Shown piece by piece: positions 34,297 through 42,872 of a stretch of 54,867 bases of DNA (position 1 is its first letter; each line of letters opens with the position of its first letter). A program made the translations under genes and the position numbers. Under the pieces are notes generated by a model. That model saw nothing but the letters and a program-made list of their open reading frames with translations, searched no databases and was not told the DNA's origin. The stretch is from Bryobacterales bacterium (GTDB lineage: Bacteria > Acidobacteriota > Terriglobia > Bryobacterales > UBA6623): positions 1 to 54,867 of the forward strand of contig JAPPLB010000174.1 of assembly GCA_028819575.1 (NCBI GenBank). The letters run 5' to 3'.

Positions 34297-35322
34297 ATGA
34301 CCGGACGCGAACGAGTCCTGGCTGCCTTGCGGCGAGAGCCGGTCGATCGTACGCCGGTTTGCAACCCAACCTCGGTGGCAACAGTGGAATTGATGGATCT
34401 GGTCGACGCGCCTTTTCCCGAAGCGAATCGCAATCCTGAGATGATGGCTCGCCTCGCCGCCACCAGCTACACCGAGCTGGGCTTCGATTCCATCATGCCG
34501 GTCTTCACGATCATCCAGGAGTCATCGGCCTTGGGCTGCAAGATGCAATGGGAACAGAAGGACAACTGGCCCACGGTCAGAATGCGTGAGCCGATCTGGG
34601 TGGAACCTGACGACATCAAGCTGCCCTCGGACTTCCTCACGCACAACGACACGAAGTGCGTGACCGAAGCGATCAAGATCCTGAAAAAGCAATACGGCGA
34701 CGAAGTGGCGATTATCGGCAAGACGATGGGACCCTGGACGTTGGGGTATCACTGCTTCGGCGTGGAACCGTTCCTGTTGATGTCGCTTGATGATCCCGGC
34801 AAGACGAAGTTATGTCTTGACCGCATGAAAGAGGCGACGGTCGAGTACGGGAAAGCACAAATCGAGGCTGGTGCTGACGCCCTGACGCTGCCTGATCACG
34901 CGACCGGAGATCTGGTGAGCGGCGAGTACTACAAGGAGTTCCTGCTCGATCTCCATATCGAGATGGTGGAAAGACTGCAGGCGCCGTTGATTCTCCATAT
35001 CTGCGGCAAGACGCTTGACCGCATGGACTACATCGCGCAATCGGGCATGGCGGCTTTCCACTTCGACTCGAAGAACCCGCCGAGCGAGTCAATGTCGATC
35101 GTGAAGGACCGGATCGCCCTCGTCGGCAACATCAACAACCCGGAAACTCTTTTCGCCAAGGGGCCCGAGGAGGTCCGCCAGGAGGTGTATCGCAACCTCG
35201 AGGCAAATGTGAACTTGATTGGTCCCGAGTGCGCTATCCCGCTCCAAACGTCGATCGAAAACCTCAAGGAGATCCCCAAAGCCGTCAAAGAATGGCATCG
35301 GGACCACTCGACGCCAAACTGA
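34297..35322 (+). CDS. UroD/MtaA-family corrinoid methyltransferase
   Basis: A 341-residue protein of the uroporphyrinogen decarboxylase-like superfamily, in the zinc methyltransferase branch. That branch holds methylcobamide:CoM methyltransferases (MtaA) and O-demethylase methyltransferases such as vanillate or veratrol MTI. The zinc-site pattern is seen as LILHICGKT (His-x-Cys) and a later Cys in GPECAIPL. The N-terminus TGRERVLAALRREPVDRTPV is typical. A corrinoid protein gene follows 19 bases downstream. Because coenzyme M enzymes are not expected here, I favour transfer of a methyl group from a methoxylated or methylamine-type substrate to the corrinoid, or from it to tetrahydrofolate. 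A classical HemE role is unlikely given the cysteines and the partner. Confidence 0.88.
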   Translation: MTGRERVLAALRREPVDRTPVCNPTSVATVELMDLVDAPFPEANRNPEMMARLAATSYTELGFDSIMPVFTIIQESSALGCKMQWEQKDNWPTVRMREPIWVEPDDIKLPSDFLTHNDTKCVTEAIKILKKQYGDEVAIIGKTMGPWTLGYHCFGVEPFLLMSLDDPGKTKLCLDRMKEATVEYGKAQIEAGADALTLPDHATGDLVSGEYYKEFLLDLHIEMVERLQAPLILHICGKTLDRMDYIAQSGMAAFHFDSKNPPSESMSIVKDRIALVGNINNPETLFAKGPEEVRQEVYRNLEANVNLIGPECAIPLQTSIENLKEIPKAVKEWHRDHSTPN

Positions 35323-35341
35323 GGAACAGCGGCGCACGGGC

Positions 35342-36103
35342 ATGGCTTCCATCAACGACATCGCGAACGAGTTCGTCCGCAACGAAATCGAGGAGTACCT
35401 GGAGCAGCCGGACGAACGCGAATCCGTTATCGAGACATTCGCGAAGTGCAGCTCGCAGATGCAGGCGATCGGTGCGGCTCTCATTGACGGACAGCACAAG
35501 ACCGTCGATAAGCTGACACAGAAGGCGCTGGCGGATGGCGTGCCGGCACTCGAAGTGATGGACGACGGCTTGATCGCGGCGATGCGGATCGTGGGCATCA
35601 AGTTTCGCGAGAACTTCATCTATGTGCCGGAAGTGTTGAGTTGCGCGCGGGCCATGAAGGCAGGCATGGCGCACATCGAGCCCATTCTTTCCGCTTCGGG
35701 GATCGAACCCATCGGCCGTGTCGTGATGGGGACGGTCAAGGGCGATCTGCACGACATTGGCAAGAACCTCTGCATCATGATGCTGAGCGGCGCGGGATTC
35801 GAGGTGTTCGACCTGGGCGTGGATACCTCCGCCGACGAGTTTCTGGAGGCGGTGGAGGGGCACAATGCGCCTCTTATGGGGATGTCAGCGCTGTTGACGA
35901 CGACCATGCCGAACATGGCGGTGACGATTGAGACGTTCATCGACGAAGGTATCCGCGACGACGTGAAGATCATGGTCGGCGGCGCGCCCGTTAGTCAGGA
36001 ATTCGCTGACGACATGGGTGCCGACGGCTACGGAAAGGACGCCATGGAATGCGTCGCTCTCGCCAAGCGGTTGGTCAGTGAAAAAGTGGATGCCGTGAGC
36101 TAA
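35342..36103 (+). CDS. Corrinoid (B12-binding) methyl-carrier protein
   Basis: A 253-residue corrinoid protein of the MtbC/MttC/MtaC type. An N-terminal helical cap domain (about residues 40-125, with LIDGQHKTVDKLTQKAL and EVMDDGLIAAMRIVG) precedes the Rossmann-like B12 domain. The cobalt-ligand motif is GTVKGDLHDIGKNL (DxHxxG), followed by the later SALLTTTMPNM and MVGGAPVSQEFADDMGADGYGKDA. The protein carries the methyl group between the substrate-specific methyltransferase and an acceptor. ATG 35342 is used because the homologous sequence begins there; the open frame extends upstream into the methyltransferase gene. The N-terminal roughly 35 residues before the cap are longer than in most relatives. 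Confidence 0.93.
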   Translation: MASINDIANEFVRNEIEEYLEQPDERESVIETFAKCSSQMQAIGAALIDGQHKTVDKLTQKALADGVPALEVMDDGLIAAMRIVGIKFRENFIYVPEVLSCARAMKAGMAHIEPILSASGIEPIGRVVMGTVKGDLHDIGKNLCIMMLSGAGFEVFDLGVDTSADEFLEAVEGHNAPLMGMSALLTTTMPNMAVTIETFIDEGIRDDVKIMVGGAPVSQEFADDMGADGYGKDAMECVALAKRLVSEKVDAVS

Positions 36104-36111
36104 CCTCGCTC

Positions 36112-36351
36112 ATGACAAAGATCGACAAAGAGGAATACCAGAAACGTCTGGACCGGATCTCCACGATATTCGCAGAGATGATCCAGCACGCCGACGAGCT
36201 GTCGACCCAGCGCTGTCCCTACAAGAACCGTTTCAATCAATGTACGGCGAAGTTCGGGTGTCGCAATCAGCAGAAAACTACCCAGGGCGAGTTGTTTCTA
36301 TGTGTCGGAGACGACAAGCTGGACTATCGCAGCGCTTGGGAAACTTCCTGA
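36112..36351 (+). CDS. Small four-cysteine protein linked to the corrinoid operon
   Basis: A 79-residue protein starting eight bases after the corrinoid protein gene. It has an amphipathic N-terminal helix (KEEYQKRLDRISTIFAEMIQHADEL) and four cysteines at residues 35, 44, 50 and 64 (RCPYKNRFNQC, FGC, FLC). The spacing allows a zinc site or iron-sulfur cluster. I do not recognise the family with certainty. Its position suggests an accessory role in methyl transfer, such as electron delivery for reactivating cob(II)amide or assembly of the methyltransferase complex. The usual reductive activator (RamA/RACo-like) is not in the window. Confidence 0.75.
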   Translation: MTKIDKEEYQKRLDRISTIFAEMIQHADELSTQRCPYKNRFNQCTAKFGCRNQQKTTQGELFLCVGDDKLDYRSAWETS

Positions 36352-36632
36352 GCACGAGGCAATTGCCTGAAGCTGTTCCCGTCACGACTTGATCTGATAT
36401 TCCCTGTCTCATCAATCAGGGCTGAACAGATTACGGTTGGATGACACTCAACAGAACATCATCAAGAACAAGCCGGGCTTGTTGAAACCGGCACAAACGT
36501 CCGGCATCGCCTCGCAAGTCTGCCAGATGCTGATACGGCCGCGCGCGGCAGCTTCTCAGCTTTACAAGCCGAATGGACACGAGTTTCGCCAGACCAACGG
36601 GCCGGCGATGGCAATCTCCTCCTAAGCAGTCT

Positions 36633-37811
36633 CTAACTCACGGGAACCCAGCGCAAACAAGCAGGCATTGGGACACTGAGGACTTGTCCCGTCGGAGTGA
36701 GCTTACCCGTTTCCTGGTCAACCGAGAACGTAACGACGTTGCTCGTTCTTTGGTTCTCGGCAAAGAGATACTGGCCCGTCGGGTCCAGGTCGAAGTTGCG
36801 CGGTGTCTTTCCCTGCGTCGAAACCTGTTCGATGGCCGTAAGCATGCCGCTGGCTTGGTCGATCGAAAAGACGGCGATTGAATCATGTCCGCGGTTCGAG
36901 CCATAGAGGAACTTGCCCGAGGGATGAGCACGCACCTCGGCGGTATGGCTGGTCTCCGTGTAGCCTTCAGGAAGCGTGGAGATCATTTGGATCTCTTCCA
37001 TCGCTCCGGCCTCGGCGTCCCAGGTAAACGCGGTAATGGTATTGCCCATCTCGTTGATCGCGTAGCAGAACTTTCCCGACGGATGGAAGGTAAAGTGGCG
37101 CGGGCCGCCTCCGGCCTTGACCTTCGCTGACGGCGGGTCGTTCGGCTCGATCTTGCTTGTAGCCGGATCGGTTTTGAAGATAAACAGGTCATCCGTTCCC
37201 AGATCCGCGGTGATGACGAAACGGTCGTCCAGCGAGAAATTGACCGAGTGGGCGTGAGGCCCCTTCTGCCGTTGCTCGTTGATGCTGGAACCTTCGTGTT
37301 GCATGACACTGACCGCTTCGCTCAGCGTGCCGTCCGCGTTGACCTGGAAGGAAGCGGTGCTGCCGGCCCCGTAGTTGGCGACCGCCAGCATCCTACCCGT
37401 CGAATCGAGGTTGAGGTGGCACGGTCCGGAGCCCTTCGACGACACCTGGTTCAGCAGCGTCAGTTTCCCCGTCTCATGATCGATCTGAAACGAACTCACG
37501 GCGCCCTCGCCTTCGAAGTCTTCCGTGACGGCGTAGAGGTACTGATGGTTCGGGTGAACGGCGACGAACGAAGGATTGACGATTTGGGCCGCCAGGCCGA
37601 TCTCGGTCATTTGGCCCGAGCCCGAATCAAAGCGCCAGGCGTAGATTCCTTCGCCTCCACCTTCTGCTTTCGTGTAGGTCCCGAAATATGCAAGATACTG
37701 TGGAGCGGCGGCTTCCTTGGATTCTTCCATTGATTCTGATTCGCAGCCGCCCCATCCGAGAACGAGAGTGAACAGAAGGCCGGCCGACAGGTAAGTGATG
37801 GGTTTTCTCAT
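36633..37811 (-). CDS. Lactonase-family seven-bladed propeller lipoprotein
   Basis: A 392-residue exported protein of the lactonase (6-phosphogluconolactonase-like, PF10282) family. The N-terminus is a lipoprotein signal (MRKPITYLSAGLLFTLVLGWGGC), so it is probably anchored in the outer membrane or the periplasmic face. The propeller repeats are visible as NPSFVAVHPNHQYLYAVTE, GPCHLNLDSTGRMLAVANYG, PHAHSVNFSLDDRFVITADLG, GPRHFTFHPSGKFCYAINE, EVRAHPSGKFLYGSNRG and TPRNFDLDPTGQYLFAENQ. These carry the conserved His and Glu positions of the family. ATG 37811 is chosen because the lipobox follows. The physiological lactone is unknown. It is divergent from no gene; the next upstream feature is a fold-back repeat. 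Confidence 0.88.
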   Translation of the reverse strand: MRKPITYLSAGLLFTLVLGWGGCESESMEESKEAAAPQYLAYFGTYTKAEGGGEGIYAWRFDSGSGQMTEIGLAAQIVNPSFVAVHPNHQYLYAVTEDFEGEGAVSSFQIDHETGKLTLLNQVSSKGSGPCHLNLDSTGRMLAVANYGAGSTASFQVNADGTLSEAVSVMQHEGSSINEQRQKGPHAHSVNFSLDDRFVITADLGTDDLFIFKTDPATSKIEPNDPPSAKVKAGGGPRHFTFHPSGKFCYAINEMGNTITAFTWDAEAGAMEEIQMISTLPEGYTETSHTAEVRAHPSGKFLYGSNRGHDSIAVFSIDQASGMLTAIEQVSTQGKTPRNFDLDPTGQYLFAENQRTSNVVTFSVDQETGKLTPTGQVLSVPMPACLRWVPVS

Positions 37812-37817
37812 GCTGAC

Positions 37818-37848
37818 TATATAAAGCGTAGTGAGCCGCGGATTGCAA
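37818..37848 (-). promoter_or_regulatory. Putative promoter close before the lactonase start
   Basis: On the minus strand TTGCAA and a TTTATATA stretch are separated by about 17-19 bases. TATATA ends six bases before the ATG at 37811, so transcription would begin at or beside the start codon. No Shine-Dalgarno sequence is visible. Confidence 0.4.
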
Positions 37849-37871
37849 GCCGCCATAGACGACGCACGCCC

Positions 37872-38052
37872 AGCCTGCATTTCTCACCACCCGACGGTCG
37901 AAGCACACGATACGACCGCCAGGACTTCGTTGCGCTTGCTTGCCGTGCTCAACGTACTGTTCAAGTACGCCTGCGCGCGCCCAGCGGCTCGCGCCTCGTC
38001 CTGGCGGCCCTCTCACGCACTTCGCCTCGCCGCGTGGTGAAAAATGCAGGCT
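37872..38052. repeat. Complete fold-back repeat element, copy A (181 bp)
   Basis: Terminal inverted repeats AGCCTGCATTTCTCACCAC and GTGGTGAAAAATGCAGGCT differ at one base. Inside, further complementary pairs (AGGAC/GTCCT, CTTGCCG/CGGCA, GTACT/AGTAC-like around the centre) allow the whole element to fold into one long interrupted hairpin. It encodes no plausible protein. It is in the opposite orientation to the copy at 44824 and lies between the lactonase and propeller-PHP genes. Confidence 0.85.
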
Positions 38053-38156
38053 AGAAGTTGGGTGGGAGAGCATTCGGTCCCTCAATCCGGACGGACGAAG
38101 AATGACACCTCTACTTTTCCGTCGTCAGAGACGACAGCAATCCGCAGACTCCCTCT

Positions 38157-41141
38157 TCATCGATAGGTCACCCAGATAGGGCTCGACCAAGCCAACTCGC
38201 CATCTTCCTGCTCGACTCGAACGTAGTACCAGTGCTCCCCTGAATCAGCATCATTGTCGACGTATTCGAACTCTACCTCTTGCTTGCCGGGCTCGACTTG
38301 GTAAATGTAGGCTGCATCACGAATGAGATGCACCGCTGATACCTCTCCGGTGCCTCGTACTCGGACGCTGATCGGCAGCCTCTCGCTGCTGGTGAAGTCT
38401 TCACCCATGAAATGTTCGCCGACGCGGAAGTCGAGGATGATATTGTCCGTCGCTCCGTAAGTGCGGCGCTGACGGATGGCGTCGTGGATGCTTTCTCGGC
38501 TGGTATCGGGCGTATAAACCATGGCGTAAGAGATATGCGTCGAATAGTGGTCTGAGCTGGCAATAGTTCCGATACGATAGCCCTTCTTCCAGGCGTTCCA
38601 CACCATGCCCGGCTCCTGAAAACCACCTGGCGCTTCGCCCCCGCGGCCGTCCATGATGCCACGCGGGGCGTTCTTGTGCTCGTAGTTCTGCCGGGCGCCT
38701 TGGTAGATTTCGACCACCACGCCGACCTCGGGATCGTTGTCGGTCCAGTCAGTTCCCATACTGTTGGTGCCTGAAGTGTGCGGAATTGCCAGGCCGTTGG
38801 TCTTTTTCACCACGTCGTAGAGCAGCTTCGTGTCATTGCGGATGCCGCTGCCGAAACTCATGCTGTTGAAGGTCAGCAACTCGCCATCAGGGCTGTCGGG
38901 CAACATGAAGCGCGGGTCGATTCTCTGGAAAAATGGCACGATAGGATATTCGCGGTGCGTGTAGACCATGTTGCGATGGCCCAAGGGATTTCCGAGGTTT
39001 CTCTCGTAGCCATACAAGGTCGAGAAACGTTCCGGGAAATGGTACATGTCGGCCATCTTCTGAGTGATGAAGTTCCAATAGTCGGTGCCGCCGGCCTGAT
39101 GGTCGGTGGAGGCCCCGAAATCCATCTCGGCGGCGTCGACCATGTACCGATAGAACTCGGGCAGCGTACCGTCATCCATGCCGCCTACGTCTTGTGACAA
39201 CTCCGTGTGGCGGTGAAGGTCGCCACGCACGATCCGCAGAGTTTCGCCTCCGAGCTCGGTCCGATAATTGCGGATCGCACGCACGTCTTCTCGCTCGTTC
39301 GGATGCACTTCGAGTGCGGATGAAGGCGCCGGGCGGTAGAGGTTCAGACGGGGCTTGCCCCCCGGACCGGGCAAGGTGATCGATCCTGCAATGACGCGAT
39401 TCAGAAGCGGCCGGCTCGCAAACGCCCAATTGCGGTTCTCGTATGGCCAAAACATCCACAGCCGCCCACCGGCAGAAGCCAGACCCATGCGTGTGCTTTT
39501 TCGGGCCCAACTGTCGGGCAGCACGATCGGATCGGACCACTGATCGACTGCGAGACGCGAGACCGCATACTCCCAGTAGATGCTGGGGCGATAGGCCATG
39601 CGGCTATAGCGCCGCTTGAAAGACATCCAGAGATTTCCATCCGGGTCGAAGTGGAGTAGTGGCCGGCTCTCGCCGGTCGCGCCCAGGGCCAGAGGGTCGT
39701 TGGGCTCGAACGCTGCCGGCGACTTCCAAACATTGTTATCAAGACATACGACCTCGATGCGCCGTGTTTCGCCTAGCGGCGTGCCGGGAGCACTGTCGCC
39801 GAGCGCCGCGCCGAGGTCCTTGCCCCAGTTGACTCCGCTGGTCTCCCAAGCGACCCACGGACGTCCCATGTCATCGACCGCCACGCTCGTGTGCGCCTCG
39901 AAGCGTTCATTCGTTGTTACCTGCCTCTCTGCACCGAGCCCATCGGCCCGCGAGAAACGCCGCAGATGGATATCGTAGTTGCCGTTGTAGCGGTCCCACG
40001 CAACCCAGACGGCTCCGCCGCCCGCGGCTACCGACGGCTCCCAGTTGTTCGCGGCGCTGTTGCTAACCGAGAGAGTCTCTGACCAGCGACCGCCATGCAG
40101 ATATTTAAGCTTGACCTGAGAGTAACGGCCTTCCAGGGCCTGCCACACGACGTAGATGGTGCCGTCGGATCCTCGCGCGATGTGCGGCTCGATATCAGGC
40201 AGGGGATTGTCCGTCAAGCGATGGAGCTCACTCCATTCGTTGTCCTCCCAAGCCATGGCGTAGATATCCCAGTTGCCGTGGACGCCGTCGGCCAACTGTT
40301 GCGACCAGATCAGCCACGGTCTGCCGCCGCTGTCAGTCGCAATCTGGGGACGCCACAAATCTTCCGCGGCGCGGCCGACGGGAATAAGCCGCGTCCATTT
40401 TCCATCCTGGTAGCGCCGCAGGTTGAGCTCTTCGCGGCGGTCGTGATAGCTATACCAGGTCGTCCACAGGGTTCCGTCTTCCGCAGCGGCGATCGCAGGC
40501 GAATCATGTTGCCTCAACTCGGTGCCCGACAAGTCGGTCACCGGCGGAATGCGCGCGACGGTGGCGCGTCCATCGAGCTGCTCCTGCCAAACACCGAATT
40601 CCATTGCCATCGGAGCAAAGTTGAACTTGCCCTGCTCCGTACTGACTGCCACACGGGTGCCTGAAGTTCCCTTGCCTCGAACCAGTAACCCTTTCGGAAG
40701 CACAGCTTGTCTCATCGAGGGCCTGCCGCGTCCCGCCAATGAGGAGCCTTCGAGAATCCTGACCCTTTGGGTCCGAAGCGTCCATCCACCCTGAGGAAGC
40801 ACACGATCCGGAGGCTCGAAACGGTACCCGTCAATGTCGAAGACTTCTCCGCCTTGCACCGACAGGTTGCCATTCCAGGAAACAGGCTGACTCGCACCGA
40901 CTCCCAAAAGGATCAGCACTTGCCACAGATCCTGCTCCGGCGTCCCCCCGGGGTGCCAGGAAAACCGAGCCTGGTAGTCGAGGCCTTCCGCGGCGCGTTC
41001 CGTGAGGACATCCCGGCCACCGGCTTGCTGGGCAATCACTGCCGTTGGGGCCCAGCCGTTGAACCAAACGCCCAGCAGTGCCAAGAAACTCAACGGCGAC
41101 AAAGGAAGAGCAAGCTTTTTCATTCTCAACAGGATTTCCAT
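38157..41141 (-). CDS. Secreted beta-propeller plus PHP-like (DUF3604-type) protein
   Basis: A 994-residue exported protein with a signal peptide (about residues 7-38, ending AVIAQQ). The middle part, about 200-560, holds propeller-like repeats with Asp-box-like turns and recurring W-x-x-W/Y strands: PAIAAAEDGTLWTTWYSY, PQIATDSGGRPWLIWSQ, PHIARGSDGTIYVVWQA, PSVAAGGGAVWVAWDR, TSVAVDDMGRPWVAWET. The C-terminal domain opens with RGDLHRHTELSQD and contains FGASTDHQAGG, GYERN, LAIPHTSG and IGTIASSDHYSTH, a histidine-rich metal site of the PHP/DUF3604 kind. It ends with a short beta domain. The related C-terminal theme at 3211-5433 lacks this propeller. Substrate unknown. ATG 41123 (MKKLALPL) is an alternative start. 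Confidence 0.8.
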   Translation of the reverse strand: MEILLRMKKLALPLSPLSFLALLGVWFNGWAPTAVIAQQAGGRDVLTERAAEGLDYQARFSWHPGGTPEQDLWQVLILLGVGASQPVSWNGNLSVQGGEVFDIDGYRFEPPDRVLPQGGWTLRTQRVRILEGSSLAGRGRPSMRQAVLPKGLLVRGKGTSGTRVAVSTEQGKFNFAPMAMEFGVWQEQLDGRATVARIPPVTDLSGTELRQHDSPAIAAAEDGTLWTTWYSYHDRREELNLRRYQDGKWTRLIPVGRAAEDLWRPQIATDSGGRPWLIWSQQLADGVHGNWDIYAMAWEDNEWSELHRLTDNPLPDIEPHIARGSDGTIYVVWQALEGRYSQVKLKYLHGGRWSETLSVSNSAANNWEPSVAAGGGAVWVAWDRYNGNYDIHLRRFSRADGLGAERQVTTNERFEAHTSVAVDDMGRPWVAWETSGVNWGKDLGAALGDSAPGTPLGETRRIEVVCLDNNVWKSPAAFEPNDPLALGATGESRPLLHFDPDGNLWMSFKRRYSRMAYRPSIYWEYAVSRLAVDQWSDPIVLPDSWARKSTRMGLASAGGRLWMFWPYENRNWAFASRPLLNRVIAGSITLPGPGGKPRLNLYRPAPSSALEVHPNEREDVRAIRNYRTELGGETLRIVRGDLHRHTELSQDVGGMDDGTLPEFYRYMVDAAEMDFGASTDHQAGGTDYWNFITQKMADMYHFPERFSTLYGYERNLGNPLGHRNMVYTHREYPIVPFFQRIDPRFMLPDSPDGELLTFNSMSFGSGIRNDTKLLYDVVKKTNGLAIPHTSGTNSMGTDWTDNDPEVGVVVEIYQGARQNYEHKNAPRGIMDGRGGEAPGGFQEPGMVWNAWKKGYRIGTIASSDHYSTHISYAMVYTPDTSRESIHDAIRQRRTYGATDNIILDFRVGEHFMGEDFTSSERLPISVRVRGTGEVSAVHLIRDAAYIYQVEPGKQEVEFEYVDNDADSGEHWYYVRVEQEDGELAWSSPIWVTYR

Positions 41142-41729
41142 TCTTGTCTTGGCACGGCGCCAGTGTACATTCGCGTTGCTCCGAATGCTACTTCTGTTCG
41201 CTCTGAAACATTCACATCACCTCCACGGGTATGTGTCAGGGCTCTTCTATCCATTCTCAGACGTTGATTGGGCTGAATGAACGGCGGCCAGTGCCAAGTC
41301 CAGGTGTAAGGAAATGGCTGGGCTCTCCAAAGTGAGAATCACCCGCCGGAACGGCGCGGTGTAGGCGAAGCGAGTTTCGATGAGCAGTACGGCTATTCCT
41401 GCTACAGCAGCGGTCAGACTCGAACTGATTTTTACAGGGTTGCATCTTCTCCAAACATCAGGCAGGGAGCGCTCGGCTTGGCTTTGAACCCGGTCGGGAA
41501 TCTCTCATTTACCAGCTTCATTGCGAAATTCGAACCGGTGGAGCTGGGCGGCTTCCGAAAATCGCCGTAGGACGAAGGTCAGAACATTCCGCCGTTCCGA
41601 GCGATTTCACCCGGCGGCGTCTTCACGACCTTCAGCGTCGTCTTTGCGGAGAAAGGAATGTTCGCCCTGCTTACGGCCGTGAGCCTCGTTGACTGGCGAA
41701 TCTTCCCGAAGGAGCTTTTTGACCGGTCT
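41142..41729. other. 588-base intergenic region
   Basis: Lies between two minus-strand genes. No protein family could be assigned. One plus-strand frame near 41590-41760 reads open (QNIPPF, then VFTTFSVVFAEKGMFALL), but it runs antisense into the end of the DUF3500 gene and has a stop just upstream. I treat it as non-coding or an unrecognisable relic. No repeat of the fold-back family is here. Confidence 0.4.
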
Positions 41730-42689
41730 TCACGCCCCCTGGCGGACATTCACCCAGGTATGAACATGGGGCGCTCCCCGAAAGTACCAGAGCATCGTCG
41801 GGCTCTCCAACTGCCAGACGTCCCAAACTTCATCGCTGCCGATATCCATGTTCTTGTAGAAGGACATCGACAGGGCCGGAATGCCTCCCGCGTCGCGAAT
41901 CAGTTTCATGACCTCTTCGCGGTCTTCTTTGCGGAACGGCAAGATCAAATCGTCGAGCACGGCCTCGACAAGGCCCTTTTGGTCTCGTGAGAGCTCGCTC
42001 AGTGGAATTCCCGGAACCTCGCCCCGCTTGTTGAGCGCGATGGTCGCGGTGGCTTGCTCCGGCCTGGGGTCACCCAGCAGAGCCATCTGTCTCTGTTTCC
42101 CGTCGAGAGCCTGGTAGACCTCATTGGCTCGCTTGGCCTGATACCAGTAGACATTATCGGGGTGATGGGGTTGCTCATTGAAACTGTTCGCGGCGTGTCC
42201 GTACAAGATCGGCCCTCCGAACGCCGCGCCGTCGACCGAGTCACCATCACAGCGGGCCGTACAGTGACGCCCGGTGAGGACGAACTCGAACTGCCCGGTG
42301 CCCGGCTCTCCGAAAAGCGCGATCGAATAATTCTTCAGGCCTCCGGCATCCTCCTGGATGTGATACTCGACCTTGTCGTAGAAGTCTGGGTTGTGGAGGC
42401 CGCGGAAGATGTCCTGAATCATCGCCTGCTGGTCGGCCGAATAAAAGTCACCGATGCGATGCGGCGTGATGTGCCAGTTGTTGTCTATTTTGGAGCGCAG
42501 AGGGTGATCGAAGGGAAACGTCACCTTGCTTCTCTGTTCCGCGGACAAGCTGTCATAGAGCTGCGAGACGATGGTTTCCGATGATGAGGATGATGCCCCC
42601 GCAGCACCGGTCGCCAGCGCCAACGCGCCAAGTCCCGTGGTCTGTACGAATTGTCGGCGGTTCATCCGCCCGGATTGATCGTTATGCAT
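41730..42689 (-). CDS. Tat-exported DUF3500 protein
   Basis: A 319-residue protein with a twin-arginine signal (MNRRQFVQTTGLGALALATGAAG) starting after eight residues. The remainder fits the DUF3500 family: SLSAEQRSKVTFPFDHPLR, NNWHITPH, DIFRGLHNPDFYDKV, FSIALFGEPG-like KNYSIALFGEPGTGQFEF, LTGRHCTARCDGD, and the C-terminal WYFRGAPHVHTWVNV. The function of the family is unknown; the conserved His, Cys and acidic residues could form a metal site. ATG 42689 is supported by GGGAGG seven bases upstream; ATG 42665 would place the twin arginine at the very start. The gene stands alone between a gap and the divergent PPIase gene. Confidence 0.88.
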   Translation of the reverse strand: MHNDQSGRMNRRQFVQTTGLGALALATGAAGASSSSSETIVSQLYDSLSAEQRSKVTFPFDHPLRSKIDNNWHITPHRIGDFYSADQQAMIQDIFRGLHNPDFYDKVEYHIQEDAGGLKNYSIALFGEPGTGQFEFVLTGRHCTARCDGDSVDGAAFGGPILYGHAANSFNEQPHHPDNVYWYQAKRANEVYQALDGKQRQMALLGDPRPEQATATIALNKRGEVPGIPLSELSRDQKGLVEAVLDDLILPFRKEDREEVMKLIRDAGGIPALSMSFYKNMDIGSDEVWDVWQLESPTMLWYFRGAPHVHTWVNVRQGA

Positions 42690-42850
42690 GGCGCCCTCCC
42701 TCGACTAGACGATTTATCGCACGAACGTCATGCCGCGTCAAGCTCATGCTGACGATTCGTGGATCCTTCAACTTTTTCCGATCCTCGGAGAGGGGAAGGC
42801 GAACCGTTCAGACCTCGGATCGGTCGATCGGCTCAACAAAAACTATCGCT

Positions 42851-42856
42851 TACAAT
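42851..42856 (+). promoter_or_regulatory. -10-like TACAAT before the PPIase gene
   Basis: TACAAT ends 16 bases before ATG 42873 and overlaps the alternative ATG at 42855. If it is the -10 box, the upstream ATG cannot be used and translation starts at 42873 with a very short leader. No convincing -35. Confidence 0.3.
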
Positions 42857-42872
42857 GGGCGTTGCATCGAAC

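Noticed and set aside
34297-35322. Uroporphyrinogen decarboxylase HemE
   Set aside because: The His-x-Cys and later Cys of the methyltransferase branch are present, and the gene sits directly before a corrinoid protein gene.
41590-41760. Small plus-strand gene in the gap before the DUF3500 gene
   Set aside because: It starts after a stop codon, has no recognisable family and runs antisense into the conserved end of the DUF3500 gene.
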